Source: Crocinitomix sp. (lineage in GTDB: Bacteria; Bacteroidota; Bacteroidia; Flavobacteriales_D; Crocinitomicaceae). From it: a DNA stretch of 38,424 nt. The DNA lies in contig WTCE01000130.1 of NCBI GenBank assembly GCA_013138735.1, positions 1 to 38,424 on the forward strand, read 5' to 3'. Below the pieces are notes generated by a model. It saw only the letters and a program-made list of their open reading frames with translations, had not been told where the DNA came from and did not search any database. The translations under genes were made by a program, and so were the position numbers. Shown one piece after another: positions 22,883 through 31,025 of this stretch (position 1 is its first letter; each line of letters begins with the position of its first letter).

Positions 22883-22939
22883 TACGTTGTTTTGTAATTG
22901 ATTTAAGTCCGTAACGTCTGACGTTATAATTTATATACC

Positions 22940-23698
22940 ATGTCAACTAAATACTATTCTCTTTTCATTTTATTTGGTGCTTTAGCATTATCCTCCTGTA
23001 AAAAGGAATATGAAACAGATAATTTGGCCGAATATTTAGCAGAAAACGGTGCTTTAGAAAGAGCTGACTTAATTGCGTGTGCAGCAGGAACAGCGACTGG
23101 TTTAGATGGTACTGGGGATTTCCCAACCTCCGTATTCTTTTATCCTGTTGATGGCGCAACAGATTTTAGATATTTTGAAGCAACTAACTTGGCGGATTCC
23201 CTTGACTTTTCAAAATATACACAGAAGTTCATGACCGACTCACCCGTGTTTAATGGTTATTTATGGAAATTTAATAATACTGCTTTTATCGCTGAACGAA
23301 TGGGGGTAGTAACCTTTAAAACGGATGGCAAAATTCATGTTTGCACACCAATCCGTATGAAAACAAATCCCAAACCAACTGAAATTAATCCGGGTTTATT
23401 GACCGTAACTGAAAATGGAATTAACCCAGAATTTGAGTGGGAGGATGGACTCATCAATGAAAGTGTTATTTATTTTCAAGTAATTTCAGATTTGGATGGA
23501 AACCTGATTTCTGGAACCTATACTTACGAGAAGAATTTTACGTTCTATGATTTGAGCAATGTCGTTTTAAATATCAAAGACGTTGAACCCGCTCCAGCAT
23601 TATTACCCAACAAAATCTACAACATAACAATGATGGCCGTAAGCGAAGATAATTGGGTGAATTTACTTTGCGAAAAGGAGTTTAGTACCGCCGAGTAA
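22940..23698 (+). CDS. lipoprotein, uncharacterised
   Basis: 252 residues. Start MSTKYYSLFILFGALALSSC: lipobox ALSSC with Cys at 20. A large extracytoplasmic domain with alternating strands and a repeated aromatic pattern (VFFYPVDGATDFRYFEATNLAD, FNGYLWKFNNTAF, FEWEDGLINESVIYFQVIS, YTYEKNFTFYDLSNVVLNI). No family recognised. The gene follows the cupin gene by 57 bases and may be expressed with it. Role at the outer membrane unknown. Confidence 0.7.
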   Translation: MSTKYYSLFILFGALALSSCKKEYETDNLAEYLAENGALERADLIACAAGTATGLDGTGDFPTSVFFYPVDGATDFRYFEATNLADSLDFSKYTQKFMTDSPVFNGYLWKFNNTAFIAERMGVVTFKTDGKIHVCTPIRMKTNPKPTEINPGLLTVTENGINPEFEWEDGLINESVIYFQVISDLDGNLISGTYTYEKNFTFYDLSNVVLNIKDVEPAPALLPNKIYNITMMAVSEDNWVNLLCEKEFSTAE

Positions 23699-23790
23699 TT
23701 ATTTGAACCTTCTACGAACTATTATAGCGCATTTATTAATAGCTTTACATAACAGATAATGTGCGTATTATTCAATTCTAATCCTTTTTG

Positions 23791-24666
23791 ATGAAGTCAA
23801 TCTTTATATTCAGCCTTTTTATTTCCGCTTTTTTATCGTGCACTACAAAGGACCAAAACAATGCCATTTCACCAGAAAATGTTGACATGAGGGCCGATTC
23901 TGAACCCACCGAAACAATACAGGAGACATACGACTTAATTTTTTCATGGGAAGGGGAGTTTACAAATGAAGAACAAGAAAAGGTTAAAGCTTGGATTACG
24001 GAAATACACAGTGCTACCAACAAGACCTTAGGACAATATCGATTTGATGTCTATGTCAATATCATTCGTTCCGATTCTAAAAATCGACCAGTACCGTTTG
24101 GCTTTGCACGCAGAAGTAATGGGCAAAATCAAGTCCATTTATATGTAAATCCAACAGCAAGCTACGACGAACTTTTACTAGACTGGACTGCTCAACACGA
24201 ATTCAGTCATTTGTCCCTCCTTTACCTAGGAAAGAGAAATAAATGGTTTTCAGAAGGCTTTGCAACATTCCTGAGCCGCCAAACAATGATGGATCAGGGA
24301 TTGTACACTCAAACTGAATTTGACTCCTTATACCACAGCAAAATAACAGACGCAAAACCCTATTATAATTCAAGCACCAAAACTTTTATAGAAGTGTCAG
24401 ACAGTTTAATGGATAACCATAGCTACGGCAACATGTATTGGGGCAGTTCAACCTTTTTATTTACAATTGATAAACGTTTGCGAAAAGAACGCGATATGCG
24501 CTTTGTTGACGTAATGAAAGATTATCAGCCAAAATATAGAGATGGAGATAAGCGGCTTAAAGATGTCATTCAATCATTTGACAAAGTAATTGGTGAAAGT
24601 TGGTGTTGGGATCTGATGGTGATTTACAGAAATGAACCTTCATATAAAGTGATGGAAAACTATTGA
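23791..24666 (+). CDS. lipoprotein with gluzincin-type metalloprotease motif
   Basis: 291 residues, ATG at 23791. Lipobox SAFLSC (Cys near 16). It contains HEFSH at 136-140 and, 15 residues on, a second Glu in WFSEGFA (Glu155): the HExxH + WxxEGxA pattern of peptidase MA-type gluzincins, where the two His and the second Glu bind zinc and the first Glu is the base. The remainder is helical with KITDAKPYYNSSTKTF. So it is a predicted outer-membrane zinc peptidase. Its stop (24664-24666) overlaps by one base the ATG of the Kelch protein, a typical coupled pair. Confidence 0.8.
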   Translation: MKSIFIFSLFISAFLSCTTKDQNNAISPENVDMRADSEPTETIQETYDLIFSWEGEFTNEEQEKVKAWITEIHSATNKTLGQYRFDVYVNIIRSDSKNRPVPFGFARRSNGQNQVHLYVNPTASYDELLLDWTAQHEFSHLSLLYLGKRNKWFSEGFATFLSRQTMMDQGLYTQTEFDSLYHSKITDAKPYYNSSTKTFIEVSDSLMDNHSYGNMYWGSSTFLFTIDKRLRKERDMRFVDVMKDYQPKYRDGDKRLKDVIQSFDKVIGESWCWDLMVIYRNEPSYKVMENY

Positions 24667-25847
24667 TGAAGGTCCTCAAGTTTCTATTCATAGTATTTAG
24701 TTTAAGCCTCTCATCAAACGGAATTGGGCAGGCATTCGAATGGGAATGGGAGAGTAGCTTTAGTTATCCGCACATTGCCCGTGATGACGCGATTGCATTT
24801 GCAATTGCGGATACCATTTATTATGGTTCTGGCAATCATGGCGGTTTTGCAAATAGCAATATCTTTTATAAATACCAGGTTTCAACCAATACTTGGACGC
24901 CTATTGCATCCTTCCCAGGTCTTGCGCGTCAATATTCAACTGCAGCTACAATTGGTAATAAAGGTTATGTATGTGGTGGAATCGATCTTTTTAGCAATCC
25001 GTTAAATGATTTATGGGAATATGATCCTGCAAGTGATACTTGGACAGAATTAGCGGTATTTCCGGCTGCGGAGCGTTGGCAAGCTGCAAGTTTTGTTTTA
25101 AACGGCAAACTCTATTATGGTTCAGGACGCGGATGGGATGTGATTTACAAAGATTTTTGGTGCTTTGATCCGGTATTAAATGTGTGGGAACAAATCAGCG
25201 ATTTACCAAAACTACCTTGTTATGAAACAATTTCCTTTGAATTATATGATAAAGGCTATTTAGGATTAGGGCGCGATTGCACAGGAGTCTATCTCAATGA
25301 CTTTTGGAGTTATTTGCCTCAAGATGACCAATGGTCGCAAGAAGCAGACTTTCCTTCTGATGCCAGGTACTATGCCAAAGCTGAAGCTTTTAATGGATTT
25401 GGAATAGTGGGTTCGGGCCAAAATGAGTTGGGGCAAATATTAAGCGACTTCTGGGCTTATGACCCCTTGTTAAAATCATGGTCACAGCTTCCAAATCCGC
25501 CCATGTCTAATCGGCGGGGAATGGCTTCGGCGGCAGTTCCTTATTTTGGTGCATACTTTATTGCTGGTTTAGATGAATCCTTTAATCGATCCAAAGAAAT
25601 GTTTTGGTTAAAAGCTATTCCTGCCGCTGAAGCATCTTTTGCATTAACCTATCAGCAAACAAATAGGAGCCTATACATAACAGATATTTCGGTAGCAAGT
25701 ACTGTTTGGATCTTTGATCTAAATGGGAAAGTTTTGTGTCAAACAAACTCGGTTGATACGCATTTTCAATTGGATGTATCCAATTGGGCTAAAGGCATGT
25801 ATTTGGTGCGCATTAATGCTGAGACAAAGAAAATTGTTTTGTATTAA
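24666..25847 (+). CDS. Kelch-repeat protein with T9SS sorting domain
   Basis: 393 residues from the ATG at 24666. Signal peptide (VLKFLFIVFSLSLSSNGIGQ). The body has Kelch-type blades with the strand pattern xxGGxx...W.yDp....W..l: NDLWEYDPASDTWTELAVFP, KDFWCFDPVLNVWEQISDLP, NDFWSYLPQDDQWSQ and SDFWAYDPLLKSWSQLP. A six-bladed propeller is likely. The C-terminus WIFDLNGKVLCQTNS...LDVSNWAKGMYLVRINAETKKIVLY is a type A T9SS sorting domain, so it is secreted or surface-attached. It is translationally coupled to the metallopeptidase-like lipoprotein; the two may form a surface processing or binding unit, which is a context inference. Confidence 0.88.
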   Translation: MKVLKFLFIVFSLSLSSNGIGQAFEWEWESSFSYPHIARDDAIAFAIADTIYYGSGNHGGFANSNIFYKYQVSTNTWTPIASFPGLARQYSTAATIGNKGYVCGGIDLFSNPLNDLWEYDPASDTWTELAVFPAAERWQAASFVLNGKLYYGSGRGWDVIYKDFWCFDPVLNVWEQISDLPKLPCYETISFELYDKGYLGLGRDCTGVYLNDFWSYLPQDDQWSQEADFPSDARYYAKAEAFNGFGIVGSGQNELGQILSDFWAYDPLLKSWSQLPNPPMSNRRGMASAAVPYFGAYFIAGLDESFNRSKEMFWLKAIPAAEASFALTYQQTNRSLYITDISVASTVWIFDLNGKVLCQTNSVDTHFQLDVSNWAKGMYLVRINAETKKIVLY

Positions 25848-25887
25848 CTAGTGTCACTTTTCATTCGATTTTCTCGTCTTTTAGTTA

Positions 25888-26664
25888 ATGCGACACTCCC
25901 TAATAGTATTCTTATCCTTTTGTTCACTAGTATCTTATGCGCAACTTACTGTTGGTGGTTCAGCAGGATCTACCTGCGAAGGACAATGCACAGCTGTTAT
26001 AGATGCTTGGGCAACGGGAGGAAGTCCACCTTACAGCTACAGTTGGGACAATGGGGACACTACTAGTTTTATTGATAGTCTATGTTCAGGAGAATATATG
26101 CTAACTATATCTGATACTGCTGGGGATACTATCGTGGAACCATTTGTTGTTACAGCGAATCCAAAACCTGAGGCAACTGTCCTTACTGGATCGAGTCCCT
26201 GTCCTGCAGACTGCTGCAATGGACAATTGAGCGCCGAGATAACCGGAGGGACTCCTTCATACGTAACCTATTGGGTTTATTGTGATTCGTTCACCCCTGT
26301 TTTCGAAGACGCTGCTCCACCAGAATTATTATTCTGCGCTGGATCTTATGCTGCCGTTGTAATAGACTCATACGGTTGTCGCGACACCTCAGATTGCGTC
26401 ACACTTAACGATTGCGTAACTGAACTGTCTGAAACTCCATTAAGCCCATTTACTTGGTATTTTAATAATCAGACAATGTACTTTTCGAAGCCTTGCACAC
26501 AAATTATTATTTATTATTCGGATGGAAAAGAAATTACAAGATATAGCGGAAGCAGTAAAAACAGTTTCGAAATGAGAGATTTACTGCCAGGAAATTACAT
26601 TGGTTTATTCAAAACAGCTGATGGTACAATTTATAGAAAAAAAATTATGCTCTGGAATGATTAA
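25888..26664 (+). CDS. SprB-repeat-like secreted protein
   Basis: 258 residues; 40 bases after the Kelch gene. Signal peptide (HSLIVFLSFCSLVSYAQ). Two SprB-type repeats: QCTAVIDAWATGGSPPYSYSWDNGDTTS...LCSGEYMLTISDTAGD, and CCNGQLSAEITGGTPSYVTYWVYC...LFCAGSYAAVVIDSYGCRD. These are found in gliding and biofilm adhesins of Bacteroidota. The C-terminus (IIIYYSDGKEITRYSGSSKN...LLPGNYIGLFKTADGTIYRKKIML) looks like a T9SS sorting tail. Conserved cysteine pairs suggest disulfides. Likely a cell-surface adhesin-like protein; small compared with true SprB. Confidence 0.8.
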   Translation: MRHSLIVFLSFCSLVSYAQLTVGGSAGSTCEGQCTAVIDAWATGGSPPYSYSWDNGDTTSFIDSLCSGEYMLTISDTAGDTIVEPFVVTANPKPEATVLTGSSPCPADCCNGQLSAEITGGTPSYVTYWVYCDSFTPVFEDAAPPELLFCAGSYAAVVIDSYGCRDTSDCVTLNDCVTELSETPLSPFTWYFNNQTMYFSKPCTQIIIYYSDGKEITRYSGSSKNSFEMRDLLPGNYIGLFKTADGTIYRKKIMLWND

Positions 26665-26754
26665 GGGATTAGGGTTATTAAACCCCAAAACACAAAAGGG
26701 CCTGTATCTTAACGACACAAACCCTTCTATCAAGTTCTTTTTAAGCAAAATTTA

Positions 26755-26883
26755 CTATTTGCATACATAAATCCATACTTCCGGCTCTGGCTCTTGTCTG
26801 CCAGTATGTATATTATTACCACCTTTTACTGTGTTTAAATTTTTTACAGCTTTTACTTCGAAATTCTTGATTGATTTTTTCAT
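26755..26883 (-). CDS. candidate RiPP/natural-product precursor peptide
   Basis: A 42-residue open frame on the minus strand, between SprB-like and CarboxypepD genes, with an A-rich start context and a TATATTTG box 45 bases upstream. The N-terminal 22 residues (starts MKKSIKNFEVK, ends NTVKGG) match what I know of Bacteroidota GG-leader precursors (TIGR04149-type: charged, Lys-rich leader ending in GG). The remaining 20 residues form a distinct core, starting NNIHTGRQEPEPE and ending WIYVCK, with one Cys, one Thr and no Ser. A leader that ends in GG is the usual cleavage site for C39-type peptidase-exporters. No modification enzyme or exporter is visible within the window, so it may be an orphan, processed in trans, or served by genes outside. 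Confidence 0.6.
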   Translation of the reverse strand: MKKSIKNFEVKAVKNLNTVKGGNNIHTGRQEPEPEVWIYVCK

Positions 26884-26914
26884 CTTTTACTTTTAAATTA
26901 TATTATGATTTGAA

Positions 26915-27115
26915 TTATTTTCTATTCCAAATATAGCGCAGTTCTTTATGAAATTTCGCCTCAATTTCTGAATCTTAGGAATCAACTTCTGAAATGTCAT
27001 TTTGAGTTGCTAAATCTTTTATTGGTTTTTGCTTATTTGCTAAAATCAGGGTCACTGCTTCCTAATCAGCTATCACTATAATCACCTTTTGCAAGACTTC
27101 TGCGGTAATTTGGTA
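26915..27115 (-). pseudogene. decayed coding remnant upstream of the peptide gene
   Basis: One minus-strand frame reads as protein-like sequence (YQITAEVLQKVIIVIAD, EAVTLILANKQKPIKDLATQ followed by NDISEVDS, then DSEIEAKFHKELRYIWNRK) interrupted by two stop codons. The charge balance and heptad-like spacing suggest an inactivated gene rather than random DNA. No family can be named. It ends about 30 bases before the peptide gene's start and overlaps its -7 box. Confidence 0.3.
26928..26935 (-). promoter_or_regulatory. -7 box of the precursor peptide gene
   Basis: TATATTTG on the minus strand (26928-26935) matches TANNTTTG and predicts a leader of about 39 nt to the ATG at 26883. No clear -33 element. 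Confidence 0.4.
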
Positions 27116-27194
27116 TAATCTAACGCAGGATTATGTTTCAATTAACACTATTTAACGTTCAAATTGGTCTAATTTTTGTTACTTCGTAAAACAG

Positions 27195-27914
27195 ATGAAA
27201 GCACTTATTTTAATCGCCTTATTCGTTTCCTCTTTTGCCTATGGTCAAAGTGTTAATTATAACGACTCTTTAATTACGTTAAAAGGAACTGTAATTGATA
27301 CCAATTATAGCGTTGGATTTTACAATGTTGTTGTTTTGAATAAAACAGTAGGCAAAGGTATTTTTGGGGATTATACCGGCAAATTTAACATCACGTTTAA
27401 AAAAACAGATACCATTGGCGTTTCTGTTCATGGATACCAAACCATGTACATTTCATTTGCTGATAGTGCTTACAAAAAGGTGTATAATACTAAATTCTAT
27501 ATTAAAGAATTATCAATTGTTGCTGAAGAAGTTATTGTACGTCCCCTTAAAACCTTAGAAGAATTAAAGGAGGAACGTGCTAGCATTGCTAAACGAGAAG
27601 TAGCAACTGTTACAGTCGTTAATGCAATTGAGAGTCCTATTACCGCATTATACATGGCTTTTAGCAAACGAGAAAAAACAAAACGCTTTGTTGCTGAAAT
27701 GGAATATAAGGATCAACAATATGATGTCGTCAAAGAGATTCTAAGAGTTTATGTTCACAATGATATTTTTGACTTAACTGAGGATGATTTTGATGAATTT
27801 ATTCGATTTATAAATTTGAATGTTGAATTTCTTAAATCTGCCTCAGACTATGACTTAGTAACCTATATCAAAGCTAAGTTTGAACATTTTCAAAAAATAA
27901 AAGAAGGATTTTAG
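27195..27914 (+). CDS. CarboxypepD_reg-like exported protein
   Basis: 239 residues. Signal peptide (KALILIALFVSSFAYGQ). A beta domain at about 27-100 (ITLKGTVIDTNYSVGFYNVVVLNKTVGKGIFGDYTGKFNITFKKTDTIGVSVHGYQTMYI) has the carboxypeptidase regulatory-like strand pattern found at the N-termini of TonB receptors and many Bacteroidota envelope proteins. The rest is helical (IVRPLKTLEELKEERASIAKREV...YKDQQYDVVKEILRVYVHNDIFDLTEDDFDEF). This resembles small CarboxypepD_reg-like envelope proteins with an alpha-helical tail. Role unknown; it precedes the five-gene paralog array by 158 bases, and shares its beta-domain style. Confidence 0.75.
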   Translation: MKALILIALFVSSFAYGQSVNYNDSLITLKGTVIDTNYSVGFYNVVVLNKTVGKGIFGDYTGKFNITFKKTDTIGVSVHGYQTMYISFADSAYKKVYNTKFYIKELSIVAEEVIVRPLKTLEELKEERASIAKREVATVTVVNAIESPITALYMAFSKREKTKRFVAEMEYKDQQYDVVKEILRVYVHNDIFDLTEDDFDEFIRFINLNVEFLKSASDYDLVTYIKAKFEHFQKIKEGF

Positions 27915-27925
27915 TCAATAGTACT

Positions 27926-27985
27926 TAGACCGCTGCGCTTTTAGATCACTTCGTTATTAGAACATAGTTCGCTTCGCTCTTAGAT
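27926..27985. repeat. TTAGA tandem units
   Basis: TTAGA occurs at 27926, 27942, 27958 and 27981; the first three are exactly 16 bases apart, with GC-richer spacers (CCGCTGCGCTTT and similar). A short degenerate tandem array that lies between 27195-27914 and the paralog cluster. It may be a binding site array or an intergenic repeat family. Confidence 0.55.
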
Positions 27986-28020
27986 TGCATTTGGTACGAG
28001 ATAATAGTTTGAGTATCCTC

Positions 28021-28044
28021 ATTGAAAAATTGAACCTTTTCAAT
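28021..28044. repeat. 8-bp inverted repeat before the paralog cluster
   Basis: ATTGAAAA (28021-28028), loop ATTGAACC, TTTTCAAT (28037-28044): a perfect 8-bp palindrome, 29 bases before the first gene of the cluster. It could be an operator or a leader hairpin. Confidence 0.5.
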
Positions 28045-28072
28045 CGTAAAGTGTATTTAATAAAAAAGGAAT

Positions 28073-29044
28073 ATGAAATATCTGTTAATCTGCGTACTTT
28101 TTAATTTGTCAGGAATTGTTTATGGACTTGATGAATCAATGGCTGGTTTACCCGGCTGGACTATCACGTCTGATGTTAAAGATGACTCAATCCCAGCGGG
28201 AGATGTTATAATTGAAGGCAATATCAAGATGTTTTCTAGTGCCAATCCTTTATCAGAAGTGCGGGTAGGAACGAACTCTAACGAAACCTTATCTGATAGC
28301 CTAGGGAATTTCACATTGAATGCAAAAGCAACAGATACCGTTTTTTATTGTTACCGTTCTGGTTGGTACGAAATTTACGAGCTCAATCCTAATTTTGAAA
28401 GTCAACATAGAATCACCGTTAGCGTTTACCTGAATCAGGAACGCCAATTGATGAAAAAACCAGTTATCTATTTATATAATGACGCACCTATAGAAGCTGA
28501 AGTTAAAATTGTGCCCAAAGGTGAATTCACCTTTACCTATCCTAAACATGATAAGGGGTGGAGCGTTGCTATTCAGCCAAATGGAGGTTTACTTGGTTTG
28601 AAATCGAATAAGGAATTCCCTTATCTCTTTTGGGAAGCCGAAACACAGGATTTATTCTTTGACTTTACTGAAAAGCAAATGGAAGGTTGGATCATTAAAA
28701 CTGATACTTGCGTATCCTTTCTAGAAAATCAATTGACTGCTTTAGGACTCAATGAGGTTGAACAAACAGATTTCATCACTTTTTGGGCACCAATTCTGTC
28801 AAAAAATGAATATGCTGTGGTACAATTTTTGTTGGATGATGCTTATCAAAATAAAATAGCTGAAATACAAATTACACCAAAGCCAGATGCTATGCGCCGT
28901 GTTTATTTATTAATGTCACCGCTTGATAATGCCTTTATCGGATTAAATATGGTTCCGCAAACATTTGAGCCCTTTCAACGCAAAGGTTTTACGGTGTTAG
29001 AGTGGGGCGGAACGGAATTAAATTTTTTAGACCTTAAATTTTAA
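28073..29044 (+). CDS. tandem paralog 1: CarboxypepD-like plus novel C-terminal domain
   Basis: 323 residues. Signal peptide (KYLLICVLFNLSGIVYG). An N-terminal beta region (GWTITSDVKDDSIPAGDVIIEGNIKM, then a CarboxypepD_reg-like strand set to about 120). From about 128 comes a ~195-residue domain starting KPVIYLYNDAPIEAEVKIVPKGEFTFTYP, with LFWEAE, ENQLTALGLNEVEQTDFITFWAPIL, AVVQFLLDDAYQNKIAEIQITPKP, RRVYLL and the end GFTVLEWGGTELNF. Related proteins exist in the four genes downstream (29047-33027). It has no cysteines, no lipobox and no T9SS tail, so it is presumably periplasmic or on the outer surface. The domain is unfamiliar to me by name. Confidence 0.8.
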   Translation: MKYLLICVLFNLSGIVYGLDESMAGLPGWTITSDVKDDSIPAGDVIIEGNIKMFSSANPLSEVRVGTNSNETLSDSLGNFTLNAKATDTVFYCYRSGWYEIYELNPNFESQHRITVSVYLNQERQLMKKPVIYLYNDAPIEAEVKIVPKGEFTFTYPKHDKGWSVAIQPNGGLLGLKSNKEFPYLFWEAETQDLFFDFTEKQMEGWIIKTDTCVSFLENQLTALGLNEVEQTDFITFWAPILSKNEYAVVQFLLDDAYQNKIAEIQITPKPDAMRRVYLLMSPLDNAFIGLNMVPQTFEPFQRKGFTVLEWGGTELNFLDLKF

Positions 29045-29046
29045 GC

Positions 29047-30018
29047 ATGAAACAGATCATTGCAATAGTGTTTATTATGTCAATTGGTAGCCTAGCTGCT
29101 CATGCCGAATTAAGGTTAATCGTTCCTTATACTATTATCAGCGATTCGGTTGCTGCGCAAGTGCCAAAAGGCTTTTGTAAAATAAAAGGTTCAATAATTT
29201 CGAGTGATACAAGTATTATTCGAGATGGAATTGTAGCCAATTATGGAATGACGCATAAGACTAAGATAGATGAGGGGAGTTTTGAACTCCTAATCCCTGA
29301 TACAGATAGTGTTGTGTTTTTCTATTCCGCTTTATACGGCGAAATCATCATTAATCCTTATGATTTTCAAAGTGGTCATGAAGTGATACTCAACTTTTAT
29401 CCAATTGAAGCTGGTATGATGATGAATGTAGACAAACCAGTCATATATTGTTATTCAGATCAACCCCTAACTGCTACAATTGAACTTAATTTTAAGGGTG
29501 ATTTCATATTTTCTTATCCTGCTTATAATAACGGCTGGCAAATAGAAGTTGAAGAATCTGGACTTTTAAAAACGGAAAATGGAAAAGCATATCCCTATCT
29601 TTTTTGGGAAGGAGAAACAACTGAACTTAATTTTCAAGCCAATCAAAACGGTTCTTATGATGGCTTTTATATCCAAACCGATTCAGTGACCAACTTTTTA
29701 GAGGCACAACTAACTGCATTAGGGTTAAACCGAAATGAACAGACCGATTTTATTACGTATTGGGCACCTCGCATCCTTGAAAATGAACATGTATTTATTC
29801 AATTTTTGGTAGATGAAGCCTATTCAGAAAATGTAGCTGAGATTGAGATAAGTCCCAACCCGGATAATATGCGTCGTGTATATGTTTTGTATACTGCAAT
29901 GAATGATTTGCCTGATTTTGAGATCAAGTCACAAAGCTTTGAGTCTATTAAGCGTACTGGATTCACAGTGATAGAATGGGGTGGAAGTGAAATGAATTTT
30001 AATGCAATTCAATTATGA
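29047..30018 (+). CDS. tandem paralog 2
   Basis: 323 residues, starting two bases after paralog 1's stop. Signal peptide (KQIIAIVFIMSIGSLAAHA). N-terminal beta region: YTIISDSVAAQVPKGFCKIKGSII, then TDSVVFFYSALYGEIIIN. Novel domain: KPVIYCYSDQPLTATIELNFKGDFIFSYP, YPYLFWEGETTELNF, FLEAQLTALGLNRNEQTDFITYWAPRIL, EHVFIQFLVDEAYSENVAEIEISPNPDNMRRVYVLY and GFTVIEWGGSEMNF. It differs from the others by KPVIYCYSD (a Cys instead of Leu), FITYWAPRI and its shorter N-terminal insert. The stop overlaps the next ATG in ATGA (30015-30018). Confidence 0.8.
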   Translation: MKQIIAIVFIMSIGSLAAHAELRLIVPYTIISDSVAAQVPKGFCKIKGSIISSDTSIIRDGIVANYGMTHKTKIDEGSFELLIPDTDSVVFFYSALYGEIIINPYDFQSGHEVILNFYPIEAGMMMNVDKPVIYCYSDQPLTATIELNFKGDFIFSYPAYNNGWQIEVEESGLLKTENGKAYPYLFWEGETTELNFQANQNGSYDGFYIQTDSVTNFLEAQLTALGLNRNEQTDFITYWAPRILENEHVFIQFLVDEAYSENVAEIEISPNPDNMRRVYVLYTAMNDLPDFEIKSQSFESIKRTGFTVIEWGGSEMNFNAIQL

Positions 30019-31025
30019 AAACCTTCTTAACAATACTGTTTTTTACAAGCAGTCTAACTTTGATCGCTAAAGAAAAAATTCTGCAAAGACCAGATGCATA
30101 CACCATTAAATCGGACACACTAAGCAATGACCTACAACCTGGAGAGGTTCGTGTAAAGGGGCAAGTTCTTGAACCTTATAAAGCTGGAAATCCAATTGAA
30201 GCAGCAATGATCGCTACAATTGATGGGCTAATATCAACCTATACAGATGCGTACGGAAATTATGAACTGATTATTCGAGATTCCGACACCTCGCTTTACA
30301 TGTACAGATATGGTTTTCAAGAAATCGCGATCGATCATTATGATTTTCAAGCTGGTCACACCGTTGAAATAATTTTTAGGCCTCCAACTGAGAATGTGAA
30401 AAGGACTCCCGTTAATACTGGTGGAAGTGGATACGAATCCCTGAAACCTGTCATATATCTATATTCTGATGCGCCACTTGAAGTTTCCTTGACCTTAGAT
30501 TATTTGGGCGATTTAACATTTACGTATCCTGAATATAATGCAGGTTGGAATGTGACAGTTGATCAAAACGGAATTAGTGATCCTCTTACGGAAAGAAGTT
30601 ATCCCTACTTGTTTTGGGAAGGAGAAATGGATGGTTTAGTATACGAAAAAGAAGCTGGCAATGTCTCAGGTCAAGTAATCGCAACGGACACCTTAGTTGC
30701 GTTTTTAGAGCATCAATTGACGGCAATTGGCTTAAACCGTCAAGAGCAAACCGACTTTATTACCTTTTGGGCGCCAAAAATGGCAAATAGTGAATATGTA
30801 TTCGTTCAATTCTTACTGGATGATTTGTACGCGAGCAAAGTAGCTGAATTAACCATTAATCCAGCACCTGAGGCGTTAAAACGAGTCTATTTGCTCTATA
30901 CACCATTTCAAGAAATACCAAATATTGAATTTTCACCGCAAGCATTTAAACCATTCAAACGCGCAGGTTTTACGGTGATAGAATGGGGCGGAAGCGAAAT
31001 AAAACTCAATCCCTTTCGATTATGA
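30015..31025 (+). CDS. tandem paralog 3
   Basis: 336 residues, ATG overlapping the previous stop. Signal peptide (KTFLTILFFTSSLTLIAK). YTIKSDTLSNDLQPGEVRVKGQVLE opens the beta region, which includes DAYGNYELIIRDSDTSLYMYRYGFQEIAIDHYDFQAGHTVEIIF. Novel domain from about 142: KPVIYLYSDAPLEVSLTLDYLGDLTFTYPEYNAGWNVTVDQNGISD, YPYLFWEGEMDGL, EHQLTAIGLNRQEQTDFITFWAPKMANSEYVFVQFLLDDLY, NPAPEALKRVYLLYTPF and AGFTVIEWGGSEIKL. Nearly identical in DNA to paralog 4 over stretches (38 bases at 30720-30757), a sign of recent duplication or gene conversion. ATGA overlap with the next gene. Confidence 0.82.
   Translation: MKTFLTILFFTSSLTLIAKEKILQRPDAYTIKSDTLSNDLQPGEVRVKGQVLEPYKAGNPIEAAMIATIDGLISTYTDAYGNYELIIRDSDTSLYMYRYGFQEIAIDHYDFQAGHTVEIIFRPPTENVKRTPVNTGGSGYESLKPVIYLYSDAPLEVSLTLDYLGDLTFTYPEYNAGWNVTVDQNGISDPLTERSYPYLFWEGEMDGLVYEKEAGNVSGQVIATDTLVAFLEHQLTAIGLNRQEQTDFITFWAPKMANSEYVFVQFLLDDLYASKVAELTINPAPEALKRVYLLYTPFQEIPNIEFSPQAFKPFKRAGFTVIEWGGSEIKLNPFRL

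Noticed and set aside
26893-27000. 35-codon minus-strand ORF starting at 27000
   Set aside because: Odd composition, no start context, and it lies in a different frame from the better-looking remnant.
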